Source of the DNA: Blautia schinkii DSM 10518
GTDB taxonomy: Bacteria; Bacillota; Clostridia; Lachnospirales; Lachnospiraceae
NCBI GenBank assembly: GCA_000702025.1
Contig: KL370851.1
Coordinates: forward strand, 78,005-142,004
Length of the DNA: 64,000 bases
Direction of reading: 5' to 3'
Each line of letters begins with the position of its first letter. Position 1 is the stretch's first letter. Positions 1 through 8,215 of this stretch are shown here, one piece after another. Both the position numbers and the translations under genes were made by a program. The notes beneath the pieces are model-generated. The model worked only from the letters and a program-made list of their open reading frames with translations, was not told where the DNA came from and searched no databases.

Positions 1-1
1 C

Positions 2-170
2 ATCATGCTTTACGCGTGGCATGTGAATGGTAATTGTATACCAATATTAAACTGGGCATTGCTTCTGATCATGCTTTACGCGTAGCATGAGAATCGTAAT
101 TTATCTCCACGGGCAGCCACCACTTAGGCGCTTACCTATCATGCTTTGCGTGAAGCGGTGTGTAGCATCC
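2..170. repeat. Short palindromic direct repeats at the left window edge
   Basis: Two copies of a 33-bp unit lie at 2-34 and 68-100 and differ at three positions. A third, strongly diverged copy starts at 138. Each unit opens with ATCATGCTTTACGCGT, and the first 20 or so bases form an imperfect palindrome (CATGCT...AGCATG in the second copy). The spacing from copy to copy is 66 and 70 bp. The array may continue to the left of the window. No open reading frame runs through it. Function unknown; the units could be hairpins, protein-binding sites or an interspersed intergenic repeat family. Confidence 0.6.
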
Positions 171-191
171 TTGTCATCCATTTTTTAGATG

Positions 192-324
192 CGCTCAAGT
201 AGATTTCTGTTTTTTTACAGAAAACTGCTTGAGCGAATGGCATTATTTCATTCCGCGAGGAAAAGCTGTGGAGTATAACTGAACAAAAATTGTTGCCCTA
301 TAACCAAGTTTCGTTATAAGGGCA
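192..324. other. Two hairpins in the region before the response regulator
   Basis: The stretch 171-534 has no gene I can support. It holds two inverted repeats. The first, 192-235, has 19-bp arms with two non-Watson-Crick positions and a loop of seven T. The second, 294-324, pairs TGCCCTATAAC with GTTATAAGGGCA, with one bulged base. Neither is followed by a clean T run on the plus strand, so calling them terminators would be a guess. The rest is AT-rich leader before the two-component operon. Confidence 0.45.
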
Positions 325-534
325 TAGCAAAAATCTTCTCTTTAACCATAATAACCGATTGTATCATTCAGAATTTCTGAGCTTTAACCAATCTTCGATA
401 GTATCCCCGAAAATAGTTTTCATCTCTTCGTTAGGAATTTCTCGCATTTCCCCTCGCAATATAGTAAAATAAAGAAACAAGGAAGCTGCCAAGTCTTGGC
501 CGTTCCAGGCACATCAGGTTTGAAGGGAGACAGA

Positions 535-1203
535 ATGTTTTTTCATATTTTAGTCGTGGAGGATGACAGTTCTATTGCTAATTTGATTGCAGCTGCCCTG
601 CAGTTGAGGCATTACGAGGTGACGGTAAGCAGTCGTGGCGACGAGGCCGCCCGGATTGTGGAGGGGCAGAGCTTTGATCTTGTGCTTTTGGACGTCATGC
701 TTCCAGGAATGGATGGTTATGAGCTTTTGGAGATTATGAAGAGGAGGCAGATTCCGGTCATCTTTGTAAGTGCCAAGGGGGAGCTTTCCGACAGGGTGTA
801 TGGTTTAAATTATGGTGCGGAGGATTATATCACCAAGCCCTTTGAACCGCTGGAACTGCTGGCCAGGGTGGATGTGGTCCTGCGCAGGCAAAAGCCCCAG
901 GAGGAAAAGAGACGACTGGGTGATGTGGAGGTGGATGTATCCGGGCGGACCGTTACTTTGTGCGGAGAGCGGGTTGAGCTGACAAGGATGGAGTATAACC
1001 TTCTGGAATTTCTCATGAGTCATCCGAACATGGTGTTTTCCAGGGAAAAGCTGCTGGATTGTGTGTGGGGCTATGATTATATGGGAAGCACGCGTACAGT
1101 GGACATGCATATCAAAAATCTACGTTCAAAGCTTGGGCTTGGCAGCTATATACAAACGGTTTACAAAATCGGATATAAATTAACAGAAAAGGCAGAGGAT
1201 TGA
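535..1203 (+). CDS. OmpR/PhoB-family response regulator
   Basis: Cytoplasmic DNA-binding response regulator of 222 residues. The N-terminal receiver domain (about 1-118) shows the acidic pair EDD near residue 10, the phospho-acceptor Asp53 in LLDVMLPGMDG and the conserved Lys in TKPFEP. The C-terminal winged helix (about 130-218) has the family's RTVDMHIKNLRSKLG recognition segment. I chose the ATG at 535 because a good ribosome site (GAAGGGAGA, 522-530) precedes it and the receiver domain starts directly after it; a longer reading from a TTG at 496 adds 13 residues with no domain role. The kinase gene follows after one base, so the two form an operon. Target genes cannot be read from the sequence; the secreted protein at 2796 is the obvious candidate. 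Confidence 0.93.
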   Translation: MFFHILVVEDDSSIANLIAAALQLRHYEVTVSSRGDEAARIVEGQSFDLVLLDVMLPGMDGYELLEIMKRRQIPVIFVSAKGELSDRVYGLNYGAEDYITKPFEPLELLARVDVVLRRQKPQEEKRRLGDVEVDVSGRTVTLCGERVELTRMEYNLLEFLMSHPNMVFSREKLLDCVWGYDYMGSTRTVDMHIKNLRSKLGLGSYIQTVYKIGYKLTEKAED

Positions 1204-1204
1204 A

Positions 1205-2653
1205 ATGAAGAGAAGTATGCCTTTGTACATAAAAATTCTGCTCATTGTCTTTTGCAATGTATATATTGTGTGTTGGATTTTTGCCTGGCAGGTGATTCGC
1301 TCTTCCCAGGATATTTTGTTGGAAAAGGCTGTCCGTTCTGCACTGGATGGACACGCTGCTCTGTGCAATAATATTGAGTCTTTTTCGGAAAATTTCTATG
1401 GGCTAACCTCTGGCGGCATCAAGATATACCCTGTGAACAAGGTGGTATACGACGGTGCAGCTTCTTATGACGCAAGGCTTCACAATCCCCTGGTCACGTG
1501 CGAAATAAAAGAAGCTTCCAATGTGTTGGTGTACAGAACCGAGGGAGCGGAGCCTGCAGATACGCAAGAACTGGATTCGAAAATGAACTCGAAAATGGAT
1601 GGTACGGTTGCCTATCAGTTCCTGCACACATCAGAGGAAAGTCTGATTGCAGTTTCTTCCTGGCTTGATATTCAGTATGAGATGTTTAAGGTTAGTTACC
1701 GGGAGGATATTACGGAGCTTGTGAGAACGCAGGATTCTTTCAGCCGACGGGCAGGAGTCATGCTGGCGGGGCTTTCTGTAATTCTGCTGCTTTCGTTGTA
1801 TTTTGGAATCCGTTATGCTCTGCGTCCGCTGCAGGAATTAGGGCAGAAGGCCAGGTGTATGGCTGAGGGTGACTATACTCTGCGTGCAGAGGTGAAGCAG
1901 CATGATGAAGTGGGGATGCTGGCAGAGGAGTTTAATCATATGGCAGAGGCAGTGGAGTATAGGACAGAAAAGTTGGAGGAAACTGCAAGGCTGCGGGAAT
2001 TATATGCGGCGAATCTGGCACATGAGATAAAATCTCCAATGACCTCGATTATTGGCTATACAGATATGGCAATGATGCTGCAGCCTGAGCCCGAGCAGCT
2101 TCATGAGATGCTGAATTACATTAACAAAGAGGGAAAAAGGCTGGATGCACTGTCCGGCGTGCTTCTCCAATGGACGAAGCTGAACCAGAAGAGGGAAATA
2201 GCCGGCCGGCATTTTTCTGTGGAGAGAATGCTTGACCATCTGCGTCAGATTGTGGAGCTTTTGCTTCAAGAGGAGGGGCAGAGGCTTATAATAGAAAATG
2301 AATTGAACCAGATGTGGGGAGATGAAAATCTTATTATTACGCTGCTTAGAAACCTTATTGCAAATGGAGCAAGAGCCAGTGATAAGAACGGGCAGGTGTA
2401 TCTTTACATAAAAGAAAATCCTGGCACAGGGAGAGCGCTGATGGTAGTAGAGGATAAGGGTATTGGTATGGAACCGGAAGTCCTTGAAAGGATTAGGGAG
2501 CCTTTTTATATGATTGATAAAGCCAGAAGCAGAGAGCATCAGGGGGCCGGGCTTGGTCTGGCGCTTTGTGAGGCTATTGTCCAGGCTCACGGGGGAAGTA
2601 TGGAGATCAGAAGTGAGGCGGGAGTCGGAACCACGGTCACGGTCTGCTTTTGA
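1205..2653 (+). CDS. Membrane sensor histidine kinase
   Basis: Partner of the preceding regulator, 482 residues. It has a first membrane helix (about 8-30), an extracellular sensor region of about 150 residues, a second helix (about 183-205), a HAMP linker, and a dimerisation/phospho-acceptor segment with His273 in LAHEIKSPMTS. The ATP-binding domain shows the N box (LRNLIANGARASD), the G1 box (EDKGIGM) and the G2 box (GAGLGLALC). All catalytic boxes are intact. The start follows an AGAGG site and lies one base after the regulator's stop codon. The sensor region resembles no ligand-binding family I can name, so the stimulus is unknown; an envelope signal is a reasonable inference because a secreted protein gene follows. 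Confidence 0.93.
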   Translation: MKRSMPLYIKILLIVFCNVYIVCWIFAWQVIRSSQDILLEKAVRSALDGHAALCNNIESFSENFYGLTSGGIKIYPVNKVVYDGAASYDARLHNPLVTCEIKEASNVLVYRTEGAEPADTQELDSKMNSKMDGTVAYQFLHTSEESLIAVSSWLDIQYEMFKVSYREDITELVRTQDSFSRRAGVMLAGLSVILLLSLYFGIRYALRPLQELGQKARCMAEGDYTLRAEVKQHDEVGMLAEEFNHMAEAVEYRTEKLEETARLRELYAANLAHEIKSPMTSIIGYTDMAMMLQPEPEQLHEMLNYINKEGKRLDALSGVLLQWTKLNQKREIAGRHFSVERMLDHLRQIVELLLQEEGQRLIIENELNQMWGDENLIITLLRNLIANGARASDKNGQVYLYIKENPGTGRALMVVEDKGIGMEPEVLERIREPFYMIDKARSREHQGAGLGLALCEAIVQAHGGSMEIRSEAGVGTTVTVCF

Positions 2654-2795
2654 ATTTACAACTATTTTACAACTGAGAGATAGTTTCTACATTTTGCAGG
2701 TATATCTTTAAAGTGGTTGAGGTCCGTGTGTGTTTTTGCATGGGACCTATGGAAGATACTGTAAGCCACAAAGGATTGGAAGGGAGAGTTGTGAA

Positions 2796-3881
2796 ATGAA
2801 GAAGAAATCAATCGTCGGTTTATTTGCTTTTGCTGCTGCTATTATTATGGGCGGTGGGCTTTTATTGCCTGTTCTGGCGGAAAACTCACTCCGGAAGGAG
2901 GCAGAGAAAGTTCATGAGGTCAAGCCAGAGAAGGAAAGCGGTGGAGATTTTAAGCAGGAATTTTCAAAGAAGGAAGACCAAAAGCAGGACGATCAAAAGC
3001 AAGAAAACCAAAAGCAAGAAAATCAAAAGCAGGACAATCAAAAGCAGGTGGACCATAATCAGGATCAGGAAGCTTCAGGGAAGGAAATCTCCTTTTCAGA
3101 GGAGCAGGCAGAGCCGTTTATGACTCTTGGGAAGAAATTCATACAGGAAAAGCTGGATGTGCCGTTTCTGGAGTCTGTGGAGCTTGTATTTCATCAGGCG
3201 GATGATGAAGGAGGGGTTTTCCTTACCTGGAGGGGCCTGGAGTCTGATACAGTGTCACCGGAAGAAAATTCTTATTATTCCGTTGAATTTGAGAACGCTG
3301 ATATTGAGACGGGGACAGGGACAGTACGCATAGTGGGTGTGGCCGGAAATGTGATTCAGGAGATGGTCAGGAAATTGCAGGAGGAGGGCAGGAGTAGTCT
3401 GCTGACAGAGCTTTCTGATGCACCTTCTCCGGAAAATGTGCTTTATCCCAGCCTGAATTGGGTGGATGGGAGTAAGCAGCTGCATTTGCTGTGGACCAAT
3501 GATAATTTTGATTTGGGATATTATGCCTATCATGAGGTGGCATATGAGGAGGTGAACGAGGACTGCACTTCCGGAGAATTGGTTTATCTTCATTCCTTGA
3601 GGACCAAAATGCAGAACGTAGCCGTAATGGAGAATCTTTCTGAGGAAAAAACTGAGGAGTTGAAAATCCAAGCTGAAGGATATGCGTCGGACTTGGGGTA
3701 TGATATAGACGCATATGTGTACTCCTATGTTTTCGGTGATACGATTAATTTTGTATTTACGGTAAAGGGCAGCAGATTCAGCCAGGTAGGCCTGGCATTG
3801 AACATTTTCGGTGATTTGTGCGGCAGAGCAGTAGGGGATGATATTATGGAACATGCGCTTATGGTTCATCGTGATGTCTGA
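2796..3881 (+). CDS. Secreted or membrane-anchored protein with KQ-rich pentapeptide repeats, function unknown
   Basis: Protein of 361 residues that I do not recognise. It starts with a signal-type sequence (KKK, then a hydrophobic stretch ending LLPVLAENS). A charged linker follows, with about seven degenerate pentapeptides of the form QKQ(D/E)(N/D) at about residues 60-90; these are also visible as short DNA repeats at 2979-3060. The remaining 270 residues look globular and acidic, with few cysteines. I chose ATG 2796, after GGAAGGGAGAG, because the signal peptide begins there; an upstream in-frame start would add 22 residues in front of it. The gene lies 142 bases after the histidine kinase in the same direction. 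It may be the sensor's accessory protein or its target, which is inference. The repeat segment resembles a wall-spanning spacer. Confidence 0.7.
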   Translation: MKKKSIVGLFAFAAAIIMGGGLLLPVLAENSLRKEAEKVHEVKPEKESGGDFKQEFSKKEDQKQDDQKQENQKQENQKQDNQKQVDHNQDQEASGKEISFSEEQAEPFMTLGKKFIQEKLDVPFLESVELVFHQADDEGGVFLTWRGLESDTVSPEENSYYSVEFENADIETGTGTVRIVGVAGNVIQEMVRKLQEEGRSSLLTELSDAPSPENVLYPSLNWVDGSKQLHLLWTNDNFDLGYYAYHEVAYEEVNEDCTSGELVYLHSLRTKMQNVAVMENLSEEKTEELKIQAEGYASDLGYDIDAYVYSYVFGDTINFVFTVKGSRFSQVGLALNIFGDLCGRAVGDDIMEHALMVHRDV

Positions 3882-3935
3882 CAGCCGGAGTCAGAATAAT
3901 TGTCTAAATAGTGCCGCTTAAAATTTAAACAAATA

Positions 3936-4006
3936 GTGCCTCAAATCATGCTGTGGCTAGTATAACAGAACAACTGTTATTTGCATTACACCATGTTTTG
4001 AGGCAC
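3936..4006. terminator. Large imperfect inverted repeat between convergent genes
   Basis: GTGCCTCAAATCATG (3936-3950) pairs with CATGTTTTGAGGCAC (3992-4006), 14 of 15 positions matching. A smaller hairpin (ATAACA...TGTTAT) sits inside it. The structure lies between the ends of the convergent genes at 2796-3881 and 4013-4933 and may terminate transcription from both sides. A second AGTGCC motif lies just to the left of it, so a miniature mobile element is also possible. Confidence 0.5.
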
Positions 4007-4012
4007 ATGTTA

Positions 4013-4933
4013 TTATTTCTGTAATTCTTGAATCTTTTTTCTAAGGCTTTCTATTTCTTTTAGATAGAGTTCCTCGGTTTTTTTAGCCTGTTCTTCGGTT
4101 TTTTTAGCTTTTTCTTCGGCTTCTTTGCGAATGCGCTCATTCTCCCGCTCCAGCTCATCTATCCTTATCCGGTATTTATCCATCGGCAGTTCCAGCGCGC
4201 CTTCCAATAATGGTTTCATGTCCTCGCATCCCCCAATCTCGTAATAGTGAACGTAGAGATAATCATATAACTGACGGGTCAGCTCCCGGAGCTGATTCGC
4301 ATCCTCCAGCGTGATATTCCCTACCTTTAAGTTTGCTTCTACGCTTTCCAGTATATCATGCTGGATCAGTTCCTGCAACTTCAAGAAGTTTTCCCGGGTG
4401 GGTTTTTTGTGGATGATTTCTTTTAAGTGAAGGAGCTGGAAGGGTATGAGGATTACCAGTTTCCGTTGATTCAGCTCTACGGTATCATGCTTCAGATAAA
4501 CGAAATTTTTTACGTGGTATTCGAATTTTCCCTGGGTGCCAAAGTCCAGATAAATGACACTCTCCTCCGGAATATTGTTTTCGTTGCTCAGATAGATTAC
4601 CATGGGCTCCGGAAAACGCAGGTTTATTTCATCATCACTGTTGGCAAGGGCATATTGAAACCCATAGTCTATAACGCGCAGCACGATATTGTTATCCTTC
4701 TGTATCTGTGCTTCAAGATGATATGTATGCGTGCCGTTAATGGTCACAAACATGTCTGCAATACGTTTTTTCAGCATAGTGTTTATGAATTCCTTATTAG
4801 GATAGGTAACCGTGCTGTCGGGAGGATAATTGGTGTAAAACAGGCCATTGATCATGTTCACAATTGCAAGGTTGGATAAAGTAAAAATGCGCTTAAAGAT
4901 ACGGTCATAGATTTGATAGATTTGTTCTTCCAT
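4013..4933 (-). CDS. PD-(D/E)XK nuclease family transposase / Rpn-like protein
   Basis: Protein of 306 residues resembling the Clostridia proteins labelled 'PD-(D/E)XK nuclease family transposase' and related to Rpn recombination-promoting nucleases. The N-terminal half holds FKRIF near residue 13, an acidic residue in RIADMFV and the E-x-Q pair in YHLEAQIQ, which fit the nuclease core. The last 60 residues form a charged coiled coil with two exact copies of KKTEEQA-type heptads. No terminal inverted repeats or second transposase gene are visible nearby, so I do not call an insertion sequence. It could be a domesticated nuclease, a defence gene or a mobile-element remnant. A ribosome site (AAAGGAATC read on the minus strand) lies just before the start. 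Confidence 0.72.
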   Translation of the reverse strand: MEEQIYQIYDRIFKRIFTLSNLAIVNMINGLFYTNYPPDSTVTYPNKEFINTMLKKRIADMFVTINGTHTYHLEAQIQKDNNIVLRVIDYGFQYALANSDDEINLRFPEPMVIYLSNENNIPEESVIYLDFGTQGKFEYHVKNFVYLKHDTVELNQRKLVILIPFQLLHLKEIIHKKPTRENFLKLQELIQHDILESVEANLKVGNITLEDANQLRELTRQLYDYLYVHYYEIGGCEDMKPLLEGALELPMDKYRIRIDELERENERIRKEAEEKAKKTEEQAKKTEELYLKEIESLRKKIQELQK

Positions 4934-5091
4934 AGACTTGATTCCTTTCTGGTTAGATATGTGTTTTCTTACAGGTAAATTTGACCGATGTGGTCAGAAA
5001 ATAAGAGATGAATTTGGTTCTTTGAGAATTCTTGGTTCTCCAAATGCATTTTTATTTTATCATATCAATATATTCCGTACAACAAAAACTT

Positions 5092-5218
5092 CTCGACAAA
5101 AACATACAGAAACTTTTGCTGAAGTTTTCGTTTTTCGACAAAAACATACAGCCAATGTAGATTTACAGAGATGCTAATATTGGCGGCAAAGAAATTTGAC
5201 GAAAAGAAACGACAAAAA
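5092..5218. promoter_or_regulatory. Cluster of candidate Spo0A boxes
   Basis: The 493-base gap between the divergent genes ending at 4933 and starting at 5427 contains several matches to the Spo0A core TGNCGAA or its complement. They are TTCGACA at 5134-5140 (perfect), TGACGAA at 5197-5203 (perfect), CTCGACA at 5092-5098 (one mismatch) and ACGACA near 5208 (partial). The first two of the TCGACA sites are embedded in an exact 16-bp direct repeat (5093-5108 and 5135-5150). Consensus from Bacillus and Clostridium Spo0A; binding here is inference. The rest of the gap is AT-rich with no gene I can support. Confidence 0.4.
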
Positions 5219-5426
5219 GTTGTGAGAAATGTGTGATTAGGGGTGGAAAAAGGAATGGATTTGGGATATATTAGTAAGTGAAAATCAACCCATCAAAACA
5301 ATTTATCAAAGAATCCCCTCCCGCTGTTCTGCGGGGAATTTTCCAAAATACAATATACTATAATCTATTTATTAAGACCAAAGCACAAATGACAGCAAAA
5401 TTAAATCATTCAGGAGGCATTCATTT

Positions 5427-6167
5427 ATGAATTTATTCGATTTTACGTACTGCGGGAATTATAACCGGCAGATACAGAATCTTTCCAGGATAGCCCCGGA
5501 AAAGTGGAGCTTTGGAGAGCAGGAGGACAACGGCATTCTCAAGGGTTACTTGGAGCATACCTTCAAGCGGCTTTATGAGGAGGGCAAGGTGCTCCAGGAA
5601 AAGCAGTATGCTATTTTCAATACGGGATTATTCAATCACTATTATCAGCCGATTTATGCTTATTTTGTACCGAATATGGTGCCGGACAGGCAGTCTTGGT
5701 TTTTGGATGGATTTTACACAGAGTATTATCTGCTGAAGGAAGGTATCACCAATCTGCCGGATAAGGCGCAATATGTGAGCAGCCCATCGGATCTTGTGTT
5801 TGATGCACGGCTTCCCATTGTACCGCAGTATGAACATATTTTTGGAGAGGAAGAGAACGCGCAGAGGCTGCCCGAAAATGTGCGTACCAGTGGCATGAAA
5901 GTCCAGCTTTTCGATGGAGCACTGCGGCAGACCAGGCGGATGCTGGAGGCCGACTATAAAACAGCAATCCCCCAATATTATAATCACTCCATTCAGTTAT
6001 TAATCCCAATCTGCCTGCAGCATCCCGGGAAACCGGATTTGGCGCTGGCTTGTATGAAAACTCCCGATGGAAGTAAATATCTGGGCCGTACCTGCCTTAC
6101 CTTAAGAATGGCCTATCACAATGCACGTCTGATCGCGCGTCTCGATAGCTGCTGGCTGCACCCGTAG
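5427..6167 (+). CDS. DUF3825-family protein
   Basis: Soluble protein of 246 residues with no signal peptide or membrane helix. The pattern LFDFTYCGNYNRQIQNL, then PEKWSFG, GYLEHTFKRLYEEGK, FNTGLFNHYYQPIYAYF and a C-terminal PDLALAC...YLGRTCLTL...AYHNARLIARLDS matches, from memory, the DUF3825 family. That family is sometimes fused to RNA- or DNA-binding modules, but here it stands alone. Biochemical function is unknown. The start is well placed behind CAGGAGG. The upstream gap carries candidate Spo0A boxes, so a link to sporulation or stationary phase is possible. The next gene begins 74 bases later behind its own promoter. Confidence 0.7.
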   Translation: MNLFDFTYCGNYNRQIQNLSRIAPEKWSFGEQEDNGILKGYLEHTFKRLYEEGKVLQEKQYAIFNTGLFNHYYQPIYAYFVPNMVPDRQSWFLDGFYTEYYLLKEGITNLPDKAQYVSSPSDLVFDARLPIVPQYEHIFGEEENAQRLPENVRTSGMKVQLFDGALRQTRRMLEADYKTAIPQYYNHSIQLLIPICLQHPGKPDLALACMKTPDGSKYLGRTCLTLRMAYHNARLIARLDSCWLHP

Positions 6168-6187
6168 TAGTGAAAATGCGGGTTTTC

Positions 6188-6217
6188 TTGACATAAAGCG
6201 CCCCTCATTGCTATACT
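6188..6217 (+). promoter_or_regulatory. Sigma-70-type promoter before the acyltransferase gene
   Basis: A perfect -35 hexamer TTGACA (6188-6193) is separated by 18 bases from TATACT (6212-6217). CTATAC (6211-6216) and GTATAG (6233-6238) form an inverted repeat spanning the likely start site, which could be an operator. The predicted leader before the ATG at 6242 is only about 20 bases, with a weak ribosome site. Confidence 0.6.
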
Positions 6218-6241
6218 TATCTGCGGAAAGCAGGTATAGTT

Positions 6242-7339
6242 ATGAGAAATAAGCTTTTAGATGCAGTAAAAGCTATAAGTGCATATTTTGTAGTATTGCT
6301 TCATATCCGTTTCCCAGGCAGAACAGGCGAGGTGATCAATGTTCTGGCCAGGTTTGCCGTGCCCTTATTTTTTATGGTGTCAGGGTACTTTTGCTATCGT
6401 AATGACGGGAAGATTCTGGAGAAACTGCCGGGTAAAATAAAACGTATCTTTTTACTTACTGTGATTTCATATGCCTTTTATATTGTGTGGCAGTGCTTTC
6501 AGCGCTCCATTGAAGGGGAGGATATAGTTTCCTGGCTTGCGGATATTGTGGAATGGGAGCATATAAAAGAATTTATCCTTTATAATAACAGTACGCCCGT
6601 GAAGTGGCATCTGTGGTTTTTGCCCGCGTTGCTTTATTGCTATTTTTTATTTATGCTCGTTGCGCAGTTCCGGCTCTTCAAGATTGCATACATTTTCATC
6701 CCGGTGCTGTTATTGGGACATTTCTGGATGGAAGAGGCTGCAGTATTTACCGGAGAAGTGTACAAGACCATGGAATTCCGAAATTATTTGTATACCGGGT
6801 TTCCGTTTTTTATGCTGGGATATTGGATTCACGGTAAGAAGATATGCTTGCCCGGCAGAAGCGGAGAAGCAAGTGCAGGAAAAGCAAGTACGGGAAAAAC
6901 AAGTACCGGGAGAACACAGTTTGGGAAAATCCGGACATCTATACTGTGGCTTGGAATTGTGACAGGCAGTATACTGAGTATTGCGGAATATTTCAAATAT
7001 GGACTTATGGAGCTGTTTGTAGGAACTGTCATCCTTTCAGTAAGCTTGTTTGTTCTGGCAATCTCGCGGAAGCAAGGTTGTGAGCCGGTTTCCCAGAAAA
7101 GCAACTGTCTGGCAAAGCTTTATAGCATCTTAGCAGAAATCGGCCGTAAGCATGCGTTCTTTATCTACCTTTTCCATCTCGTAGCAGCGGATATGGTAAT
7201 GGATTTGGCTAACGTGATGGGGGTCGGAGAGACGGTGATTTACGGCTGGCTGCGGCCGGTGATTGTGTGCATACTTACTACTGCTGCGGCTGTGGGGATT
7301 TCTGCAATGCGGAAGAAACTCCCTGTTCATTTTCGGTAA
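6242..7339 (+). CDS. Acyltransferase-3 family membrane protein
   Basis: Integral membrane protein of 365 residues with about ten hydrophobic helices. It begins MRNKLLDAVKAISAYFVVLLHI, which is typical of the acyltransferase-3 (OafA/NodX-like) family: the first helix carries the conserved His of VLLHIRFPG. Members transfer acyl groups, usually acetyl, to sugars of surface polysaccharide or peptidoglycan across the membrane. A hydrophilic insertion around residues 200-225 holds imperfect repeats of Gly-Lys-(A/T)-Ser-Thr and looks like a flexible cytoplasmic loop. No glycan biosynthesis genes are next to it, so the acceptor is unknown. It appears to be transcribed alone from the promoter at 6188. 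Confidence 0.8.
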   Translation: MRNKLLDAVKAISAYFVVLLHIRFPGRTGEVINVLARFAVPLFFMVSGYFCYRNDGKILEKLPGKIKRIFLLTVISYAFYIVWQCFQRSIEGEDIVSWLADIVEWEHIKEFILYNNSTPVKWHLWFLPALLYCYFLFMLVAQFRLFKIAYIFIPVLLLGHFWMEEAAVFTGEVYKTMEFRNYLYTGFPFFMLGYWIHGKKICLPGRSGEASAGKASTGKTSTGRTQFGKIRTSILWLGIVTGSILSIAEYFKYGLMELFVGTVILSVSLFVLAISRKQGCEPVSQKSNCLAKLYSILAEIGRKHAFFIYLFHLVAADMVMDLANVMGVGETVIYGWLRPVIVCILTTAAAVGISAMRKKLPVHFR

Positions 7340-7399
7340 AATGTGGTATGATAACAAATGTTGACAAATTGCTGCGTAGTTTTCGCAGATAAAAACACA

Positions 7400-7437
7400 G
7401 GCAACCGTCCACTGGGAGTTTTCCGGGCGGTTTTGCC
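7400..7437 (+). other. Hairpin in the leader of the Fe-S assembly genes
   Basis: GGCAACCGTCC pairs with GGGCGGTTTTGCC through a G-T wobble and a two-base bulge, giving an 11-bp stem. It ends 18 bases before the sufC start. It may be the terminator of the acyltransferase gene or a leader structure for sufC. A TTGACA hexamer at 7371-7376 lacks a convincing -10 partner. Confidence 0.4.
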
Positions 7438-7455
7438 ATAGATGGAGGACGTATT

Positions 7456-8205
7456 ATGTTAGAATTGAGGAATATCTGCTTCCAGGTGCCTGACGAGAGG
7501 TCCAGAAATGCAGAGGATAAGGGAATTCTCAAGGATGTTAGTATGACTCTGGAGGATAATCAGTTTGTGGTCATCACCGGGCCTAACGGAGGCGGTAAGT
7601 CGACGCTGGCGAAGATTATCGCGGGAATCGAGAAACCTACTTCCGGTCAGATTTTGTGGGACGGCGAGGATATCACAGATATGAGTATCACGGAAAGAGC
7701 GAAGCTTGGAATCAGCTATGCGTTTCAGCAGCCTGTACGGTTTAAGGGAGTGACGGTTTTTGACCTGATCAGGCTGGCGGCGGGGAAGGAGATTTCCATT
7801 GCCGGGGCGTGTGAGTATCTTTCGAAGGTTGGACTGTGCGCCAAGGATTACATTAAGAGAGAGGTAAACGGCAGTCTTTCCGGAGGGGAGATTAAGAGGA
7901 TTGAGATTGCTACGATTATGGCCAGAAAAACGCGGGTGTCTGTGTTTGATGAGCCGGAGGCGGGCATTGATCTGTGGAGCTTTCAGAATTTGATCCAGGT
8001 GTTTGAGGAGATGCATAACCAGCTTCATGGCTCTATTCTGATCATTTCCCATCAGGAGCGGATTCTTAATATTGCGGATCAAATTCTTCTGATTGCGGAT
8101 GGTCAGTTGGTGAAAAAGGGCAGCCGCGACGAGGTTTTGCCACAGCTTCTGGGAACCTCTAATGCTGCGGGTTTTGCCTGCAAAAAAATGGAACTGGGCA
8201 GATAG
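7456..8205 (+). CDS. sufC: Fe-S cluster assembly ATPase SufC (SmsC type)
   Basis: Cytoplasmic ABC-type ATPase of 249 residues without membrane segments. It has Walker A GPNGGGKST (about residues 42-50), the signature motif SLSGGEIKR, Walker B with EPEAGID, and the switch His in LIISHQE. The DEPEAGID form rather than DEPTSGLD is typical of SufC, which powers the SufB scaffold and is not a transporter subunit. An ABC ATPase with no permease nearby, directly followed by a SufB-like gene ten bases later, supports this. Only these two suf genes are present: there is no sufD, sufS or sufU. That matches the minimal SufC-SufB (SMS) arrangement described in Clostridia and archaea. A hairpin precedes the gene. 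Confidence 0.88.
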   Translation: MLELRNICFQVPDERSRNAEDKGILKDVSMTLEDNQFVVITGPNGGGKSTLAKIIAGIEKPTSGQILWDGEDITDMSITERAKLGISYAFQQPVRFKGVTVFDLIRLAAGKEISIAGACEYLSKVGLCAKDYIKREVNGSLSGGEIKRIEIATIMARKTRVSVFDEPEAGIDLWSFQNLIQVFEEMHNQLHGSILIISHQERILNIADQILLIADGQLVKKGSRDEVLPQLLGTSNAAGFACKKMELGR

Positions 8206-8215
8206 GGGGATGGAC

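Noticed and set aside
2-170. CRISPR array at the window edge
   Set aside because: Spacing is CRISPR-like, but repeats differ at several positions, the third is very degenerate, and no cas gene is in view.
4013-4933. Complete insertion sequence
   Set aside because: The transposase-family label fits the protein, but no terminal inverted repeats or target duplications flank it.
4938-5177. Open frame of 79 codons upstream of the DUF3825 gene
   Set aside because: No ribosome site, no recognisable composition, and it runs across the candidate Spo0A boxes and a DNA direct repeat.
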